Part shown: positions 44,284 through 54,234 of the stretch, one piece after another | Position numbering within the stretch: the stretch's first letter is position 1 | Layout: every line of letters begins with the position of its first letter | Assembly: GCA_934047225.1 (NCBI GenBank) | Contig: CAKOHE010000029.1 | Coordinates: 62,001 to 126,000 of the forward strand | DNA length: 64,000 nt | Reading direction: 5' to 3' | Source of the DNA: Ypsolopha sequella | Lineage: Eukaryota; Arthropoda; Insecta; Lepidoptera; Ypsolophidae | Notes under the pieces: generated by a model | Seen by the model: only the letters and a program-made list of their open reading frames with translations | Told to the model about the DNA's origin: nothing | Database searches by the model: none | Translations under genes and position numbers: made by a program

Positions 44284-44857
44284 CTGAAAATAAAAGCAAA
44301 ATTTGTTAAACGCTCTGTAGTCTACTGGTTGGACTTCTGATGGAGATCGCGAACTCAATTCCAGTAGCATACAATGGTTAATCTGCGTGCTTCGAATGGT
44401 ACGTTAAGCTTTCATAGTGAGCCAATTCGTTTGAAATTGATAACGTCAAGGGCAATTATTTTTTCTACGCTGAGTCAGATGATTTTTTAACAGCACCATT
44501 GAGGTCGTAGATATCTGTAGGAAGGAGGTATTAGTTTCAACTTCTCAAGAGGCCTGTGAAAATTGGTATTGACAGACTGATAGGCGGACAAAGTGATAAG
44601 GGATCTGTTTTTTCTCATTTCGAGTTACGGGGTCCTAAAAACGACAATAAACTATTAAGCCTTTGGCACATAGAAAGCTGGGCTGCATTAGGGGGTTAGC
44701 GGGCGAATAACTATGGAAGTATATGAGCAACGCCAAAAGAAAGCGCGGCGTAATGAGCAAGGCATGACATGTCACGCCGCGCTTTCTGTGTGGCGTGTCT
44801 AATACGCCGCGTTATTTAGTCTGTACGCGGCATAAAACTAAATAATAAAAAACTTAC
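44284..44857. other. Intron of P-element transposase B
   Basis: Contains a GC-rich stem near 44730-44790 (GAAAGCGCGGCGT / ACGCCGCGCTTTC) and another CGCGGCGT-type word near 44805, suggestive of a small inverted-repeat insertion. Confidence 0.5.
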
Positions 44858-45971
44858 TTGCACAAAACCGCATAATTAGAGATACCCGTTGGCTGAAAAC
44901 CTGGGCTGCGTGAAGTACCTTCATTTTTGGTATTTTTTCTTTATAGACATGGCTTTCTGTTAATTTTTGCAAGGTTCTTATTTCAGCTTCCCCTTTATCT
45001 TCTTCATATAACATCTGCAAATGTTCCCACTTTGCCAGCTTTACTTCATTATTATGGTCAAATCTTATTTGTTTGTCAATAAAATTATTTCTTATCCCTT
45101 TCAAAAGGTGTGGCGGATCAAACAGTGGAAATATTTTTCTGTCTTCAATTTCGATCGCTGAACTTTTATATTCTTCTCCACGGCGCAAGTAATTTGCCTT
45201 GGTTTCTTGCTGAAGACTGTTTATGGCCGCCATGTTTGAAGCAGATTGGTCGCAAACGGTACAAACAATCTGTAGACCAGTGCTGGATTCTTCAGATACT
45301 ACCCTTTTTATTAATTCTTTTAATAGATTACTTTTTGTTGCAGCTTGACAAAAAGTAAAACATACTGGTTGCTTAAACCTTCCTTTAAGGCCTTTGATCA
45401 TAAAGACCAATGCATGGTCAGCAAGTTTCTTATTTTTCTCTTCACCATGGTCTTCAAATCCGACTATTTCATCTTGTTCCTTGTCGTAGTGAAGCCCTGC
45501 TGATAACGACACTTCATCGAACAATAAAGCGCACAGTCTTTGTTCAGCTGATAGCCTAAGCACATTTTTTTTTAAATTGTCTATTATTACCTCATTGATG
45601 CCCGGTTTTAAAACTAAGCAGCTCAGTAACTTTTGCAGTGTTCTTTTTGACGGCAAAGTAAATTTTAACCTTCTCATTAAATTGTACGCTTTTGCACTTT
45701 GTTTCAGAATAGTCAACGACAAAATTTTTTTCCTTAATGGAAAATCGTCGTCCTCTTGCAGCTTTTGCGTGTTTTAACTGCATGAAAGTAAACAATTTTG
45801 CAGGTTCTGGAAGTTTCTCAATAGCTTTTAGAAAAGCAGTAGACTTCGATAGTTTTTCTGCCTTTCGAATCATTTTTGTTTGTGATTTGCATTTAAGTCT
45901 CAGTTTCGTTAATTTGTTTTTTAAATTTATCACCTCTTTGGATTTTCTAATTTCGCTGGCTGGCTTAGCAA
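44858..45971 (-). pseudogene. P-element transposase B, catalytic exon (one frameshift)
   Basis: Runs from acceptor TTTTTACAG (45972-45980) to donor CAA|GTAAGT. It encodes a Lys-rich coiled coil (EVINLKNKLTKLRLKCKSQT), LFTFMQLKHAKAARGRRFSI, then shifts frame in an A7 run at 45725-45731 (A6 expected). It continues LSLTILKQSAKAYNLMRRLK, LLFDEVSLSAGLHYD (first catalytic Asp), IVCTVCDQSASNMAAINSL (second), FDPPHLLKGIRNNF and LQKLTESHVYKEKIPKMKVL. It parallels transposase A block for block at clearly lower than 60% identity by eye, so the two are old paralogues or separate insertions. Confidence 0.88.
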
Positions 45972-46302
45972 CTGTAAAAAGAACATAAAAATTGTATTTA
46001 AAATGTGAAATAATAAAATAACAATTAATAAATAAAACGCTGATTTAGTCAAGAAAATAAATTCTCAACATAAAAAAATAGTTGCCATTATCAAATGTAA
46101 CAGTAGATATTCACTACAAAAGTATAGAATTAATATGCAATATTGGATTTATATTTATCATTACAGATTTGCTATAAGAAATCAATCACTAAAGATAAGC
46201 TCCCCTATGTACATAGTGTGTCTAGGCCCCATGTAGGTACCAAATAAACCCAAGGGAATGATCGGACAGGAATACACTTTAAAACTAAAAACTAATATTC
46301 AC

Positions 46303-46392
46303 CTGTAGATATCTTTTCGCTACGTGTTTGGTGTTCTCCAAGAGTAGGCTGTTCTAATTGAGATTGTTGAATATTGAGACTCAATGAGGGTC
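46303..46392 (-). CDS. P-element transposase B, linker exon 2
   Basis: 90 bp, phase 1 at both ends, acceptor AATTTCAG and donor CAG|GTGAAT. It reads GPSLSLNIQQSQLEQPTLGE, HQTRSEKIST. It joins in phase to the 44858-45971 exon (…KIST-VAKPASEIRKSK). Its layout resembles the next exon (SL.IQ..QLE.P..), so the linker grew by exon duplication. Confidence 0.6.
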
Positions 46393-46455
46393 CTGAAATT
46401 ATAATAATATACACCATAATTATGTATAAAAACCAGTCAAGTGCATGTAGTTCTA

Positions 46456-46480
46456 AGGGGGGCGGGGGGGGGGGGGGCAT
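46456..46480. repeat. Poly-G tract
   Basis: A G-run interrupted by one C (GGGGGGCGGGGGG...), about 23 bp, in an intron of transposase B. It could form a G-quadruplex. Confidence 0.8.
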
Positions 46481-46636
46481 ACGTTAGTAAATATAGGTAG
46501 CTGAAGTATATATTTTTACAATCAGCTTTTTAATACCTACAAATCGATATCCATATTGTCTTTTTAGGATTATATTTTTTTAATAACAAATTTAAACATT
46601 TAATAATTTAATTATTTAATTTAAACAAATATTCAC

Positions 46637-46741
46637 CTGAACAATTATTTCCATGTGGTTGGTGTTGTGAGTGAGACAAATTTTCTGCAGGCTTTGGCTC
46701 TTCTAGTTGACATTCCTGGATGCTGAGACCTGATGAAGACG
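46637..46741 (-). CDS. P-element transposase B, linker exon 1
   Basis: 105 bp, phase 1 at both ends, acceptor TTATTCCAG and donor CAG|GTGAAT. It reads SSSGLSIQECQLEEPKPAEN, LSHSQHQPHGNNCS. It shares its phase, donor sequence and SLSIQ..QLE pattern with the 46303-46392 exon. The N-terminal THAP exon, if any, is not visible. Confidence 0.55.
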
Positions 46742-47006
46742 CTGGAATAATAGATTTATTATAATTTATCAAAAAAAACCGGTCAAGTGCGAGCAGGACT
46801 CGAGCCCTGTGGGTTCCTTTCCATTAAAATAGAATTTATAAACTTTACAAAATTACACAATTTACACAATTACAAACTTATGAAACTACAAAATGTATGA
46901 ACCAAACTGCAAAATTACGTTGGTTGAATATTCGGGGATGTAACCCTAAAACTACATAATAAATTGACGTGTTTAGTATTTGTTATTTAAAAACATACAG
47001 CATATA

Positions 47007-47168
47007 CAAGGTGAATTTTTAATCATTATTCAAATTCATAATGGAGGCTTGGTAAGGAATCAGCATCATGAATCGATAAGAGTTTTTGTGAAATTCGTAT
47101 AATGAAATTTCGACTTCCCATAGTAATTCACTCCCAGTCCTAAGTGAATCACTACGGGGAGTCGAAAT
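47007..47168. mobile_element. Palindromic MITE (CAAGGTGA family), truncated copy
   Basis: Starts TA|CAAGGTGAATTTTTAATCATT and keeps the left arm, TGAAATTCGTATAATGAAAT and the central palindrome. It ends after GAGTCGAAATTGGG without its right terminus. Confidence 0.8.
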
Positions 47169-47400
47169 TGGGTAGTTCTTTTTTTTTACCTACAATAACC
47201 GTTCTCCCGCTAGAAAAAAATCGTTTTTTTCTTATTCCTGCGTGATTGGATGAAATGGGCTTTAAGTAGCGCTTATGAACATTTTTATGACAGATCTTTG
47301 TCGGTATTAAATTTTTATTTGTGTTTAAATCTACCAAAATTATCGTGACGGAAGTGACAAAAAGTGTGACAGAAGCGTTTTTCATACAAAATGAAGGTGT

Positions 47401-47723
47401 TGTCGGAGCGTCGCTGGTTCTTTAGTAAAACTCCGACATGAGATATTTGAAAGTGGACTGTATTGATAGGATTGTAGTCCTTTACATAGGTAATCTGAAA
47501 AGCACTGAATTACACGGAATCTACAATTTTAGTAAAGGTATACATTGTTTATATAAAAATTATAATATTTGGAGCAACAATAGCTTGCTCAGACGACATT
47601 TTCCGTCTTAGTGAAGAAAATGAAACAAAAAAACATCGTAGAACAAACTTTTGTTTCATAAAAAATAATAATTTAAAATTCAAATATTGCTAACAGCAAA
47701 AAGGTTTTATGTACTTTTGTACA
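47401..47723 (-). repeat. 3' LTR of a BEL/Pao retrotransposon
   Basis: 323 bp, TG...CA on the minus strand (TGTACAAAAGTACATAAAAC ... GCTCCGACA). It matches 52389-52726 almost base for base except for an ~18-bp extra segment here and a ~28-bp extra segment there. Confidence 0.93.
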
Positions 47724-48023
47724 TAAGTTGCGGGCTTAGAAGAATTATATTATTCTAACAAAATAATTGCACATTTGAATTGGCATATGAACAAATACAA
47801 ACAATCCTACTTAAAATATTTAAATTATTCCAAATCCACTAAGTTAAAAAAAATGGTATGTCATATATGTCATCAGTAAAAATTGAGGTATATTAAAATA
47901 AATTATTCAACTTTGTTCATGAGTAAGCATGACCATCTCAGGGCAAATAAATAGCTTTATAGCAGAAAATAATAAAACAATTCTAGATGAAAACAAAACA
48001 AAAAAAAAAAATTTGCACCTATC

Positions 48024-48260
48024 TTATTCTTCTATAGGCAAAACACAAATTTTACTTATACTAGTAGTAAAAACATAGCCACTAGGAGTCTTCACATCGA
48101 GAGCCCTTACTTTAACATCTTTACCTGGCCATACTTTTACAACTCTACCTCGTGACCAAGACAATGAACTAGTGTTTTGGTCACGTAATAACACTAGTGT
48201 GCCCACTTTTACATTAGATACAGCATGTTTCCATTTTGGTCTGCACTGGAGTAGTGACAA
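48024..48260 (-). pseudogene. BEL/Pao pol, C-terminal DUF5641-like domain
   Basis: WSRGRVVKVWPGKDVKVRAL and KTPSGYVFTTSISKICVLPI form the short SH3-like domain that closes BEL/Pao polyproteins after integrase. It is out of frame with the integrase segment (shift between 48260 and 48280). Confidence 0.85.
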
Positions 48261-48279
48261 ATACTGTTTGTGCCATTGC

Positions 48280-49158
48280 TTAAATAAAAAAGCTTTGTTG
48301 CATTTGAGTACATTTTCGCCAAAAAGATAGCCTATTCGTGGGTATTTCAGTAATGTCAGGTTCTGGATAAGCCATTAAGGGAGCACCCGTTAGAAAGTGA
48401 CCTGGCGTCAGATATGACATGTCATTTGGATCTGACGACATAGCAGTTAAAGGCCTAGAGTTTAAGATACCCTCGATCTGGACTAACACTGTATTGTATT
48501 CCTCATAGGTCAGAACAGTATTTCCAACTACTCTCTTTACATGATATTTAACACTCTTAACACCAGCCTCCCAGAGGCCAGCCATCACAGGACTATATGC
48601 CGGGATGAAGTTAAAATTAATCCCAGAATTACTAGCAAAATTTTGAATTTTATTTTGATGCAATGTAGAAGATTGCAATTTATACAAATCATGTAATTTA
48701 TGGCTTGCTGATTTGAATGATGCTCCATTATCACAGTAGCATTCACTTGGTTTGTTGCGACGTGCTATAAACCGTTTAAAACAGTTTAAAAAGTTCTCAG
48801 TGGTCATGTCTGATGCCAGCTCAATATGCACAGCTTTGGTTACAAAACATACAAAGATTATAAAGTAACCTTTTGTTATTATCGGTCTACGAACACGAGC
48901 AAACTGCATTAAAAATGGTCCAGCATAATCCATTCCGACTTTATCAAATGGGCGAGCTTCACGAACTCTATCAGAGGGCAATGACCCCATCAGCTGTGAT
49001 GCAGCTTTAGCTTTCAGTTTAAAGCACGTCACACATTTGTGTATTACATTTTTTATTTCACTTATAGCATTTATAAGCCAATAACACTGATTCAAATTAG
49101 CAAGAATTAACTTTTGACTTGCATGCATTAATTCCTTATGCTCATTATAATAATTCAT
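48280..49158 (-). pseudogene. BEL/Pao pol, integrase
   Basis: HKCVTCFKLKA is the tail of the zinc-binding domain. The catalytic core follows with D (GMDYAGPF), D (YCDNGASF) and E (GLWEAGVKS) at family spacing, then EGILNSRPL and LTPGHFLTG. Integrase joins the cDNA to the host chromosome. The three acids are intact within the segment, but the polyprotein is broken by frameshifts on both sides. Confidence 0.93.
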
Positions 49159-49406
49159 TTTGTTATCATAGACCCTTTTACTAAAATTATCGGATGTCTT
49201 TGAGAATAAGGAAGGTCTGAATTTTGTAATCTACCGCCAACACGCATTATATTTTGGTTATCCAAGAACGGATTTAAAGAACTCAGACTTTGATTTTTTA
49301 TTGGCTTATTAGCTTTCAGGCAAGCAATTTCAGAACTATAGTTCCTGTGTTGATCATATCTTATGATTTTTTGTAAAGCATTTTTGAGCTTATAAGGTGT
49401 GAGCAA
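49155..49406 (-). pseudogene. BEL/Pao pol, region before integrase
   Basis: LDNQNIMRVGGRLQNSDLPY and HPIILVKGS form the conserved 'RVGGRL' lead-in to the integrase zinc finger. It overlaps the integrase frame by four bases in another frame. Confidence 0.85.
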
Positions 49407-49426
49407 GTTATTTAAGTTTCTGTCCT

Positions 49427-49843
49427 CTATTCGGGACTTAAAATTATTGTAAAATCTATAAATCCACCCATTACCTTTTTTGTGAGTTTAATGTCTGAAA
49501 ATCGTGCAAGACATGTATCTATTTGATTTTGGTTTGAATTGTTCGACAGATTATTTGAAACAGCTGGATGACAAGCTAATTTAAGCTGTTCATTGCAATT
49601 TTCTTTTAATTCTGGTATATTAACCAGATTTTTGGTGACATTTGTGTCAAAGGTGTAATTTGGATCGCATAAAAATTGCGGTCCATTCCACCACAACTTT
49701 GAATTTTCAAGATCGTGTGGTTCTATACCTCTTGACAGAAGATCCGCAGGATTCTCAGACGTGTTCACATACAACCAATTAGACTGAGGCACTAATTTAT
49801 TTATTTCTTTGACTCTATTAGCTACATAGGCATTTAACCTCAT
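49427..49843 (-). pseudogene. BEL/Pao pol, end of RNase H region
   Basis: ANRVKEINKLVPQSNWLYVN and SENPADLLSRGIEPHDLENS, LWWNGPQFL form the motif following RNase H in Pao/BEL pol. The reverse transcriptase proper should precede it, but sequence switches at about 49850 to an unrelated retroelement tail. Confidence 0.88.
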
Positions 49844-49901
49844 AGGTTCGTCTTGTCAATAAAACACATTACTTGGTAACTGCTCCACTTTATATTTAAA
49901 T

Positions 49902-49947
49902 TACACTAGCGACCGGTTTCGTTATACTAACATCTTCAGGCTATTGT
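49902..49947 (-). ncRNA. Hammerhead-like motif, copy 1 (most canonical)
   Basis: Minus strand: stem I ACAATAGC, core CTGAAGA, T, stem II GTTA-GTA-TAAC, GAAA, C-CG-G, cleavage-type triplet GTC, then stem I partner GCTAGTGT (7 of 8 pairs). Type I hammerhead layouts with a very short stem III are known from Penelope-like elements. One extra U between A9 and stem II departs from the consensus. It sits where the BEL reverse transcriptase is missing. Confidence 0.45.
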
Positions 49948-51473
49948 ATTAGGCGAAAATGTATTTCGTCTATTTGTTTACATTTGTGATGTGATGGATG
50001 ACAAACATTCATCTGTAAAACTACAGACCTGTCGGGTACAGCTTGGATGTGTGCAGCTTGTTTTTTTGTTGGTTGTTGAGGCAACGCTCCAGCCTCGACA
50101 TGACCAAAGCGAGTGGCAACTAAGTATGGCCCACTAGGTGTAACAGGAAGACGGTCTCTCAGTAAAGCCTGGAAAAACACATTACAATCCAATAAAATAC
50201 CTATCTCGCCAGGTTTGTCAAATTTTTTATCAGCAAGCTGAACATAAGAGGGTATATTGAAGTCACGCATATTGACTTTTGTTTGTGGTAAGTTACAAGT
50301 TATGCTATCAACAACAGAACAATTGATGTCAATTTCATGGTCACTCACTGATGAACGAATTGAAAATGTTGCTTTCCGCTTAATATTGCTAGAAGTTTCA
50401 CAAACTCCAACAACCATACTCCCTTCATCAACAATTTTACAGTCAATTTTATCAATGAGACTGGATAACCCAAAACATACTCGAGAACCTGTATCAAAAA
50501 GTGCACGAACAAGAATATCCTTGCCGTCCTTACCTTTAACTCTCACCATCACAGTGGGGAGAACAATTTGAGTAGAACTCATATTATTTAACAGAGTCAC
50601 AGCAGCAGATTCACCATTAGACTTTGGCTCCTTTACCCCATTTTCAACTTTATCACTAACATGTAATAAGGAATTGTGATCACCTTTACATACAGAGCAC
50701 TTAAAATTGTATTTGCATTGTCCAACATGCTCATTGAGACATATTTTACAAATGCTGGGTCTTTCCTCTACAAATTTTAATATTTGTAGCTCAGCAGTAA
50801 GTTTAAATTTAGGGCATGCATACAAGTTATGATTGTCATTGCAGTACTTACATTTTGTGGCTACATGATGGTGATTCTTTTTAATTTTAACAATGCTATG
50901 ATGGCTAGCATAGTTTGTTTTGCTCCCTGAAGCTTGTGAAGCAGGACGCACATTGGCTGTCGCTGCTCGCTCCAGACCTAATGCTCTTTTCTGTAAGAAA
51001 ATCATCAAGTCTTTCAGTGTTGGCATTGTCTCAATATCTTTGTCTTGATAAAATGAGCGCACTGTGTAAGAATCAAGTTTTCTTTGCAGAATGCAAATGA
51101 GGATAGTACCCCATGTTTCCGAATTAGGTTCAAGAGATTTCAAAGCATCTAAATTTTGGCTAAATCCCGAGACAAACGATCGCAAAGCTGCTGCTGTACT
51201 CTTTATTACAGGCGGTAGATCTAAGATTTTATTCACATGGTAAGCAATTATCTCCGCCTTATTATCATAGCGCTCCTTGAGCGATTTTAACGCAACATGG
51301 TAATTTTCCGCTGTTAACATTAAATTTTTTATATTTTCATAGGGTTCTCCTCTGAGAAACGACCTAAGATAATAAAATTTGTCACAATCCGACAAATCTT
51401 TCCTATTTCCCACAACACTGTTGAATAAATTCATAAATGGAACATACTTAATCTGATAAATCTTTCCCATCAA
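49941..51473 (-). pseudogene. BEL/Pao gag-protease region
   Basis: In order: DUF1759-type gag (FYYLRSFLRGEPYENIKNL, WGTILICILQRKLD), zinc knuckles (CKYCNDNHNLYACPKF, CKICLNEHVGQCKYNFKCSVC), then DUF1758 aspartic protease with LFDTGS and an EIGILLDCN motif. The coding similarity ends soon after GPYLVATRFGHVEAG; the last ~40 codons are not typical pol. The frame is shifted relative to the gag N-terminus at about 51450-51473. Confidence 0.92.
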
Positions 51474-51837
51474 AAGTATTAATTTGAATTTTTGGCAAAT
51501 CTGTCATGGCATTATTTGAATTTACTGGAGGTGAGACTGACGACACTGCAGGCCCAGTCGGCGAGGGAATGAGTTCTCGGATGCGGCTATTTATTTTCGC
51601 CATTGTCTGACAATACTTTTCTTCATAGTCCGCAATGTCCTCAGCCTGAGCCTCATCCATCACTTCTACATCAATATTGAGCTGACAATATTCCCTAAAT
51701 GAAGCAGCAAGAGCGTCACGTTTTGTAAACAGATAGTCTATAAGCTCACCTTCATAGTTCTTGTTGTGACTTCTCGTTATGCAGGCCTTAGCCTGGCCTC
51801 GCGCGGCGACAAGACGCCTAATCTCCTTCTCGGCCAT
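51448..51837 (-). pseudogene. BEL/Pao gag, N-terminal segment
   Basis: ATG at 51837 opens MAEKEIRRLVAARGQAKACI, a Glu/Ala-rich helical region (VMDEAQAEDIADYEEKYCQT) and PKIQINTFDGKD, the usual 'LP.I..P.F.G' entry to the DUF1759 gag core. The frame is lost at that point. Confidence 0.88.
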
Positions 51838-52388
51838 AATTATTTATACTGAATCACTTTATAACACTTTTATACACGAAACCGGCCGGCGAAATACAAA
51901 AATAGCTGACATAACCGCCAGCGCCACTACCAACACGCCGCCGTTTGTTTGTTGACAACTTGCTTTGCTTGACAGGAAAGAGATGCGTTCCAAAATAAAT
52001 TTTCAGTGCAGTCTGGAGGCGTGTGCTCCACAATGGCTGTCGCACGACAAACGCTCACAGACTTCGGACGGAATTATGTGCAGAATATGGTCTGCATGAA
52101 CTCAACGGCACAATGGCAGCCGCGAGATTTTTTTAAAAAGGCAAAAATTACAATGCAGAATATGGTCTGCATGAACTCAACGACACAATGGCTGCCGCGA
52201 GATTTTAAAAAGGCAAAAATTTCATACCTTTTATATTGAATTAATGATACCTTTACAGTAGATTAATTTTTCCGTAAGTATGTACTCCTTGCCACGATGA
52301 AAAGACTTGAAAGACCAATATTTCTATGGCCACCTTTTTCTCGAAGGACCAATATTTCTATGGCCACCTTTTTCTCGAAGGAGCAATA
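51838..52388 (-). repeat. BEL/Pao 5' leader with two internal tandem duplications
   Basis: 52079-52228 contains two ~75-bp copies of the GCAGAATATGGTCTGCATGA block. 52312-52380 contains two 34-bp copies of GACCAATATTTCTATGGCCA. The primer-binding site should lie next to 52388 but was not matched to a tRNA. Confidence 0.8.
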
Positions 52389-52726
52389 TGTCGGAGCGTC
52401 GCTGGTTCTTTAGTAAAACTCCGACATGAGATATTTGAAAGTGGACTGTAATTGATAGGATTTTAGTCTGAAAAGCACTGAATTATACGGAATCTACAAT
52501 TTTAGTAAAGGTATACATTGTTTATATAAAAATTATAATATTTGGAGCAACAATAGCTTGCTCAGACGACATTTTCCGTCTTAGTGAAGAATAGTATCCC
52601 TCTATAATTTGTGGTGAAGAAAATGAAACGAAAAAACATCGTAGAACAAACTTTTGTTTCATAAAAAATAATAATTTAAAATTCAAATATTGCTAACAGC
52701 AAAAAGGTTTTATGTACTTTTGTACA
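52389..52726 (-). repeat. 5' LTR of the BEL/Pao retrotransposon
   Basis: 338 bp, TG...CA on the minus strand, partner of 47401-47723. The bases flanking the two LTRs do not form a target-site duplication (GGGAC beside this end, GGTGT beside the other). Confidence 0.93.
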
Positions 52727-52727
52727 G

Positions 52728-52989
52728 GGACATGGCTTCAGATTACCATCAAATGCAAGTATATATACAGCAGAAGCCCAGGCAATTTATGCAGCTTTAG
52801 AATATATAGAATTAACTAACCTCAGTTTCAAGAAATGGTTGATAATTTCGGACAGCATGAGCGTTTTAATGGCGCTATCAAATCCTACATACAATGGTAG
52901 CACAAACTATATTATTTACAACATAAGGCAAAAATGTAGCAGGCTTTGGCTCAATCAAGACAGAGAATACGTTTCATTTGGACTCCATC
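52728..52989 (+). mobile_element. LINE RNase H domain, first part
   Basis: GHGFRLPSNASIYTAEAQAI, YAALEYIELTNL, LIISDSMSVLMALSNP: the TAE and SD.xS motifs of the RNase H domain in I/Jockey-group LINEs. It stops at the hAT insertion and is resumed at 54235. It begins directly at the 5' LTR end, so the retrotransposon has removed or displaced its upstream part. Confidence 0.85.
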
Positions 52990-54234
52990 CAGTGTTGGGA
53001 AATGGTTGGTGCGAAATTATGGTGTTTCCAAGCAAAAAAATATTGTACTTTTGGGAGAATTATTGTATTTTTTCTGCATAGTTCTTTAATGGATTGACTT
53101 AGTTTTTGATACAGATTACCCCTCTGAAAAAATGCAAGTGCTACTTGCAAGAGGAAACAACTTGAAAATAAAAGAAAGAGCCACAATTTCTCTCAGGTAT
53201 AGAAAATTAATTTAAACAAACAGTTATGTGAATACTTGTACAGCAAAAAACTGCAGTTGAACATATAGGTACCTATGTATTATTATCACTTTTTCGTTAC
53301 GAAGTTGGTTACAAACATTGTTTTTATCTAAGTTTACAAACATCATTTCCACTATTGGAATGAAGAATATGTGTAGGTGGGAGTTACATACGGAATAGAA
53401 GCTCGCCCTCACTTTGGATCACCCGCAGATCAAGCTGCCACTTCAAAATTGATTTTTAACACACTCAGCAAAATATTACAAAGAAATAGACATAGACCGA
53501 TACTAAAGAAGAACACACATTGTTTGCGCCCGTACGACGCTTCACAAACATTCTGTGTGTGTGTGTGTGTGTGTGCGTCCAACAAGTTCTATTTGTTTTT
53601 TAGTTTATTAAATGTCATTAGTGTTTATTATCATAATGTGTTGTGGACTTTATCTTATAAGAAATAAGATTAATTTTAGTTTGTGTAAAGTCTCTTTACT
53701 TTGTGGTCTAAGGCCTGCGCGCCTAGCTACCGCAGTCTCGTTAACTCTGTCGGTACAAGCACTTGTCATTCAAATATTGTAAAATTTGTTTAAATCTTAA
53801 ATAAGAAATTCGTTTCCAAAGTCCTTTTTTCTTGTATTTAAATATCACTTTGTTCCGTCGTGAACACACATTCTCTCAGGCAAATTCTCCACTTTTGTTT
53901 TTAAAATTCATTCCAGTATAAGCAAAGGAAACGCAGCCCAATCAGCCTATTACTTGGTACAATGGCACTGTGTAGGGACACAGAATAAATACATAGTAAT
54001 AAAATAAATATATAGTTGAGTCAAAAAGGGTTTTCTCAAAGATTAAGTGATGGGTTCGTTCATTTTGAAAATTTTAAAGTTGCTTGTCAATATATTGTAA
54101 CTTTATTGTAAAAAATTTCAAAATAATGTACAAATGCGTACAATAATGAGAAAGCTATGTTTTATGGTACAACTTGGTTTCGTATCACAAATTATTGTAA
54201 GAATACAATAATTATTGTACATTTCCCAACACTG
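52990..54234. mobile_element. 1245-bp non-autonomous hAT element
   Basis: Ends CAGTGTTGGGAAATG and CATTTCCCAACACTG, flanked by the perfect 8-bp duplication ACTCCATC (52982-52989 and 54235-54242). It is inserted in a LINE RNase H domain. The interior holds a (GT)n run at 53554 and two exon-like patches. 53115-53196, between acceptor GATACAG and donor CAG|GTATAG, reads YPSEKMQVLLARGNN and KIKERATISL. 53377-53570 reads VGVTYGIEARPHFGSPADQA and TSKLIFNTLSKILQRN. No intact transposase or DDE/BED motif is evident. Confidence 0.93.

Noticed and set aside
53377..53570. Second exon joined to 53115-53196 as one gene
   Set aside because: Joining at the visible splice sites gives the wrong phase and a stop after a few codons.
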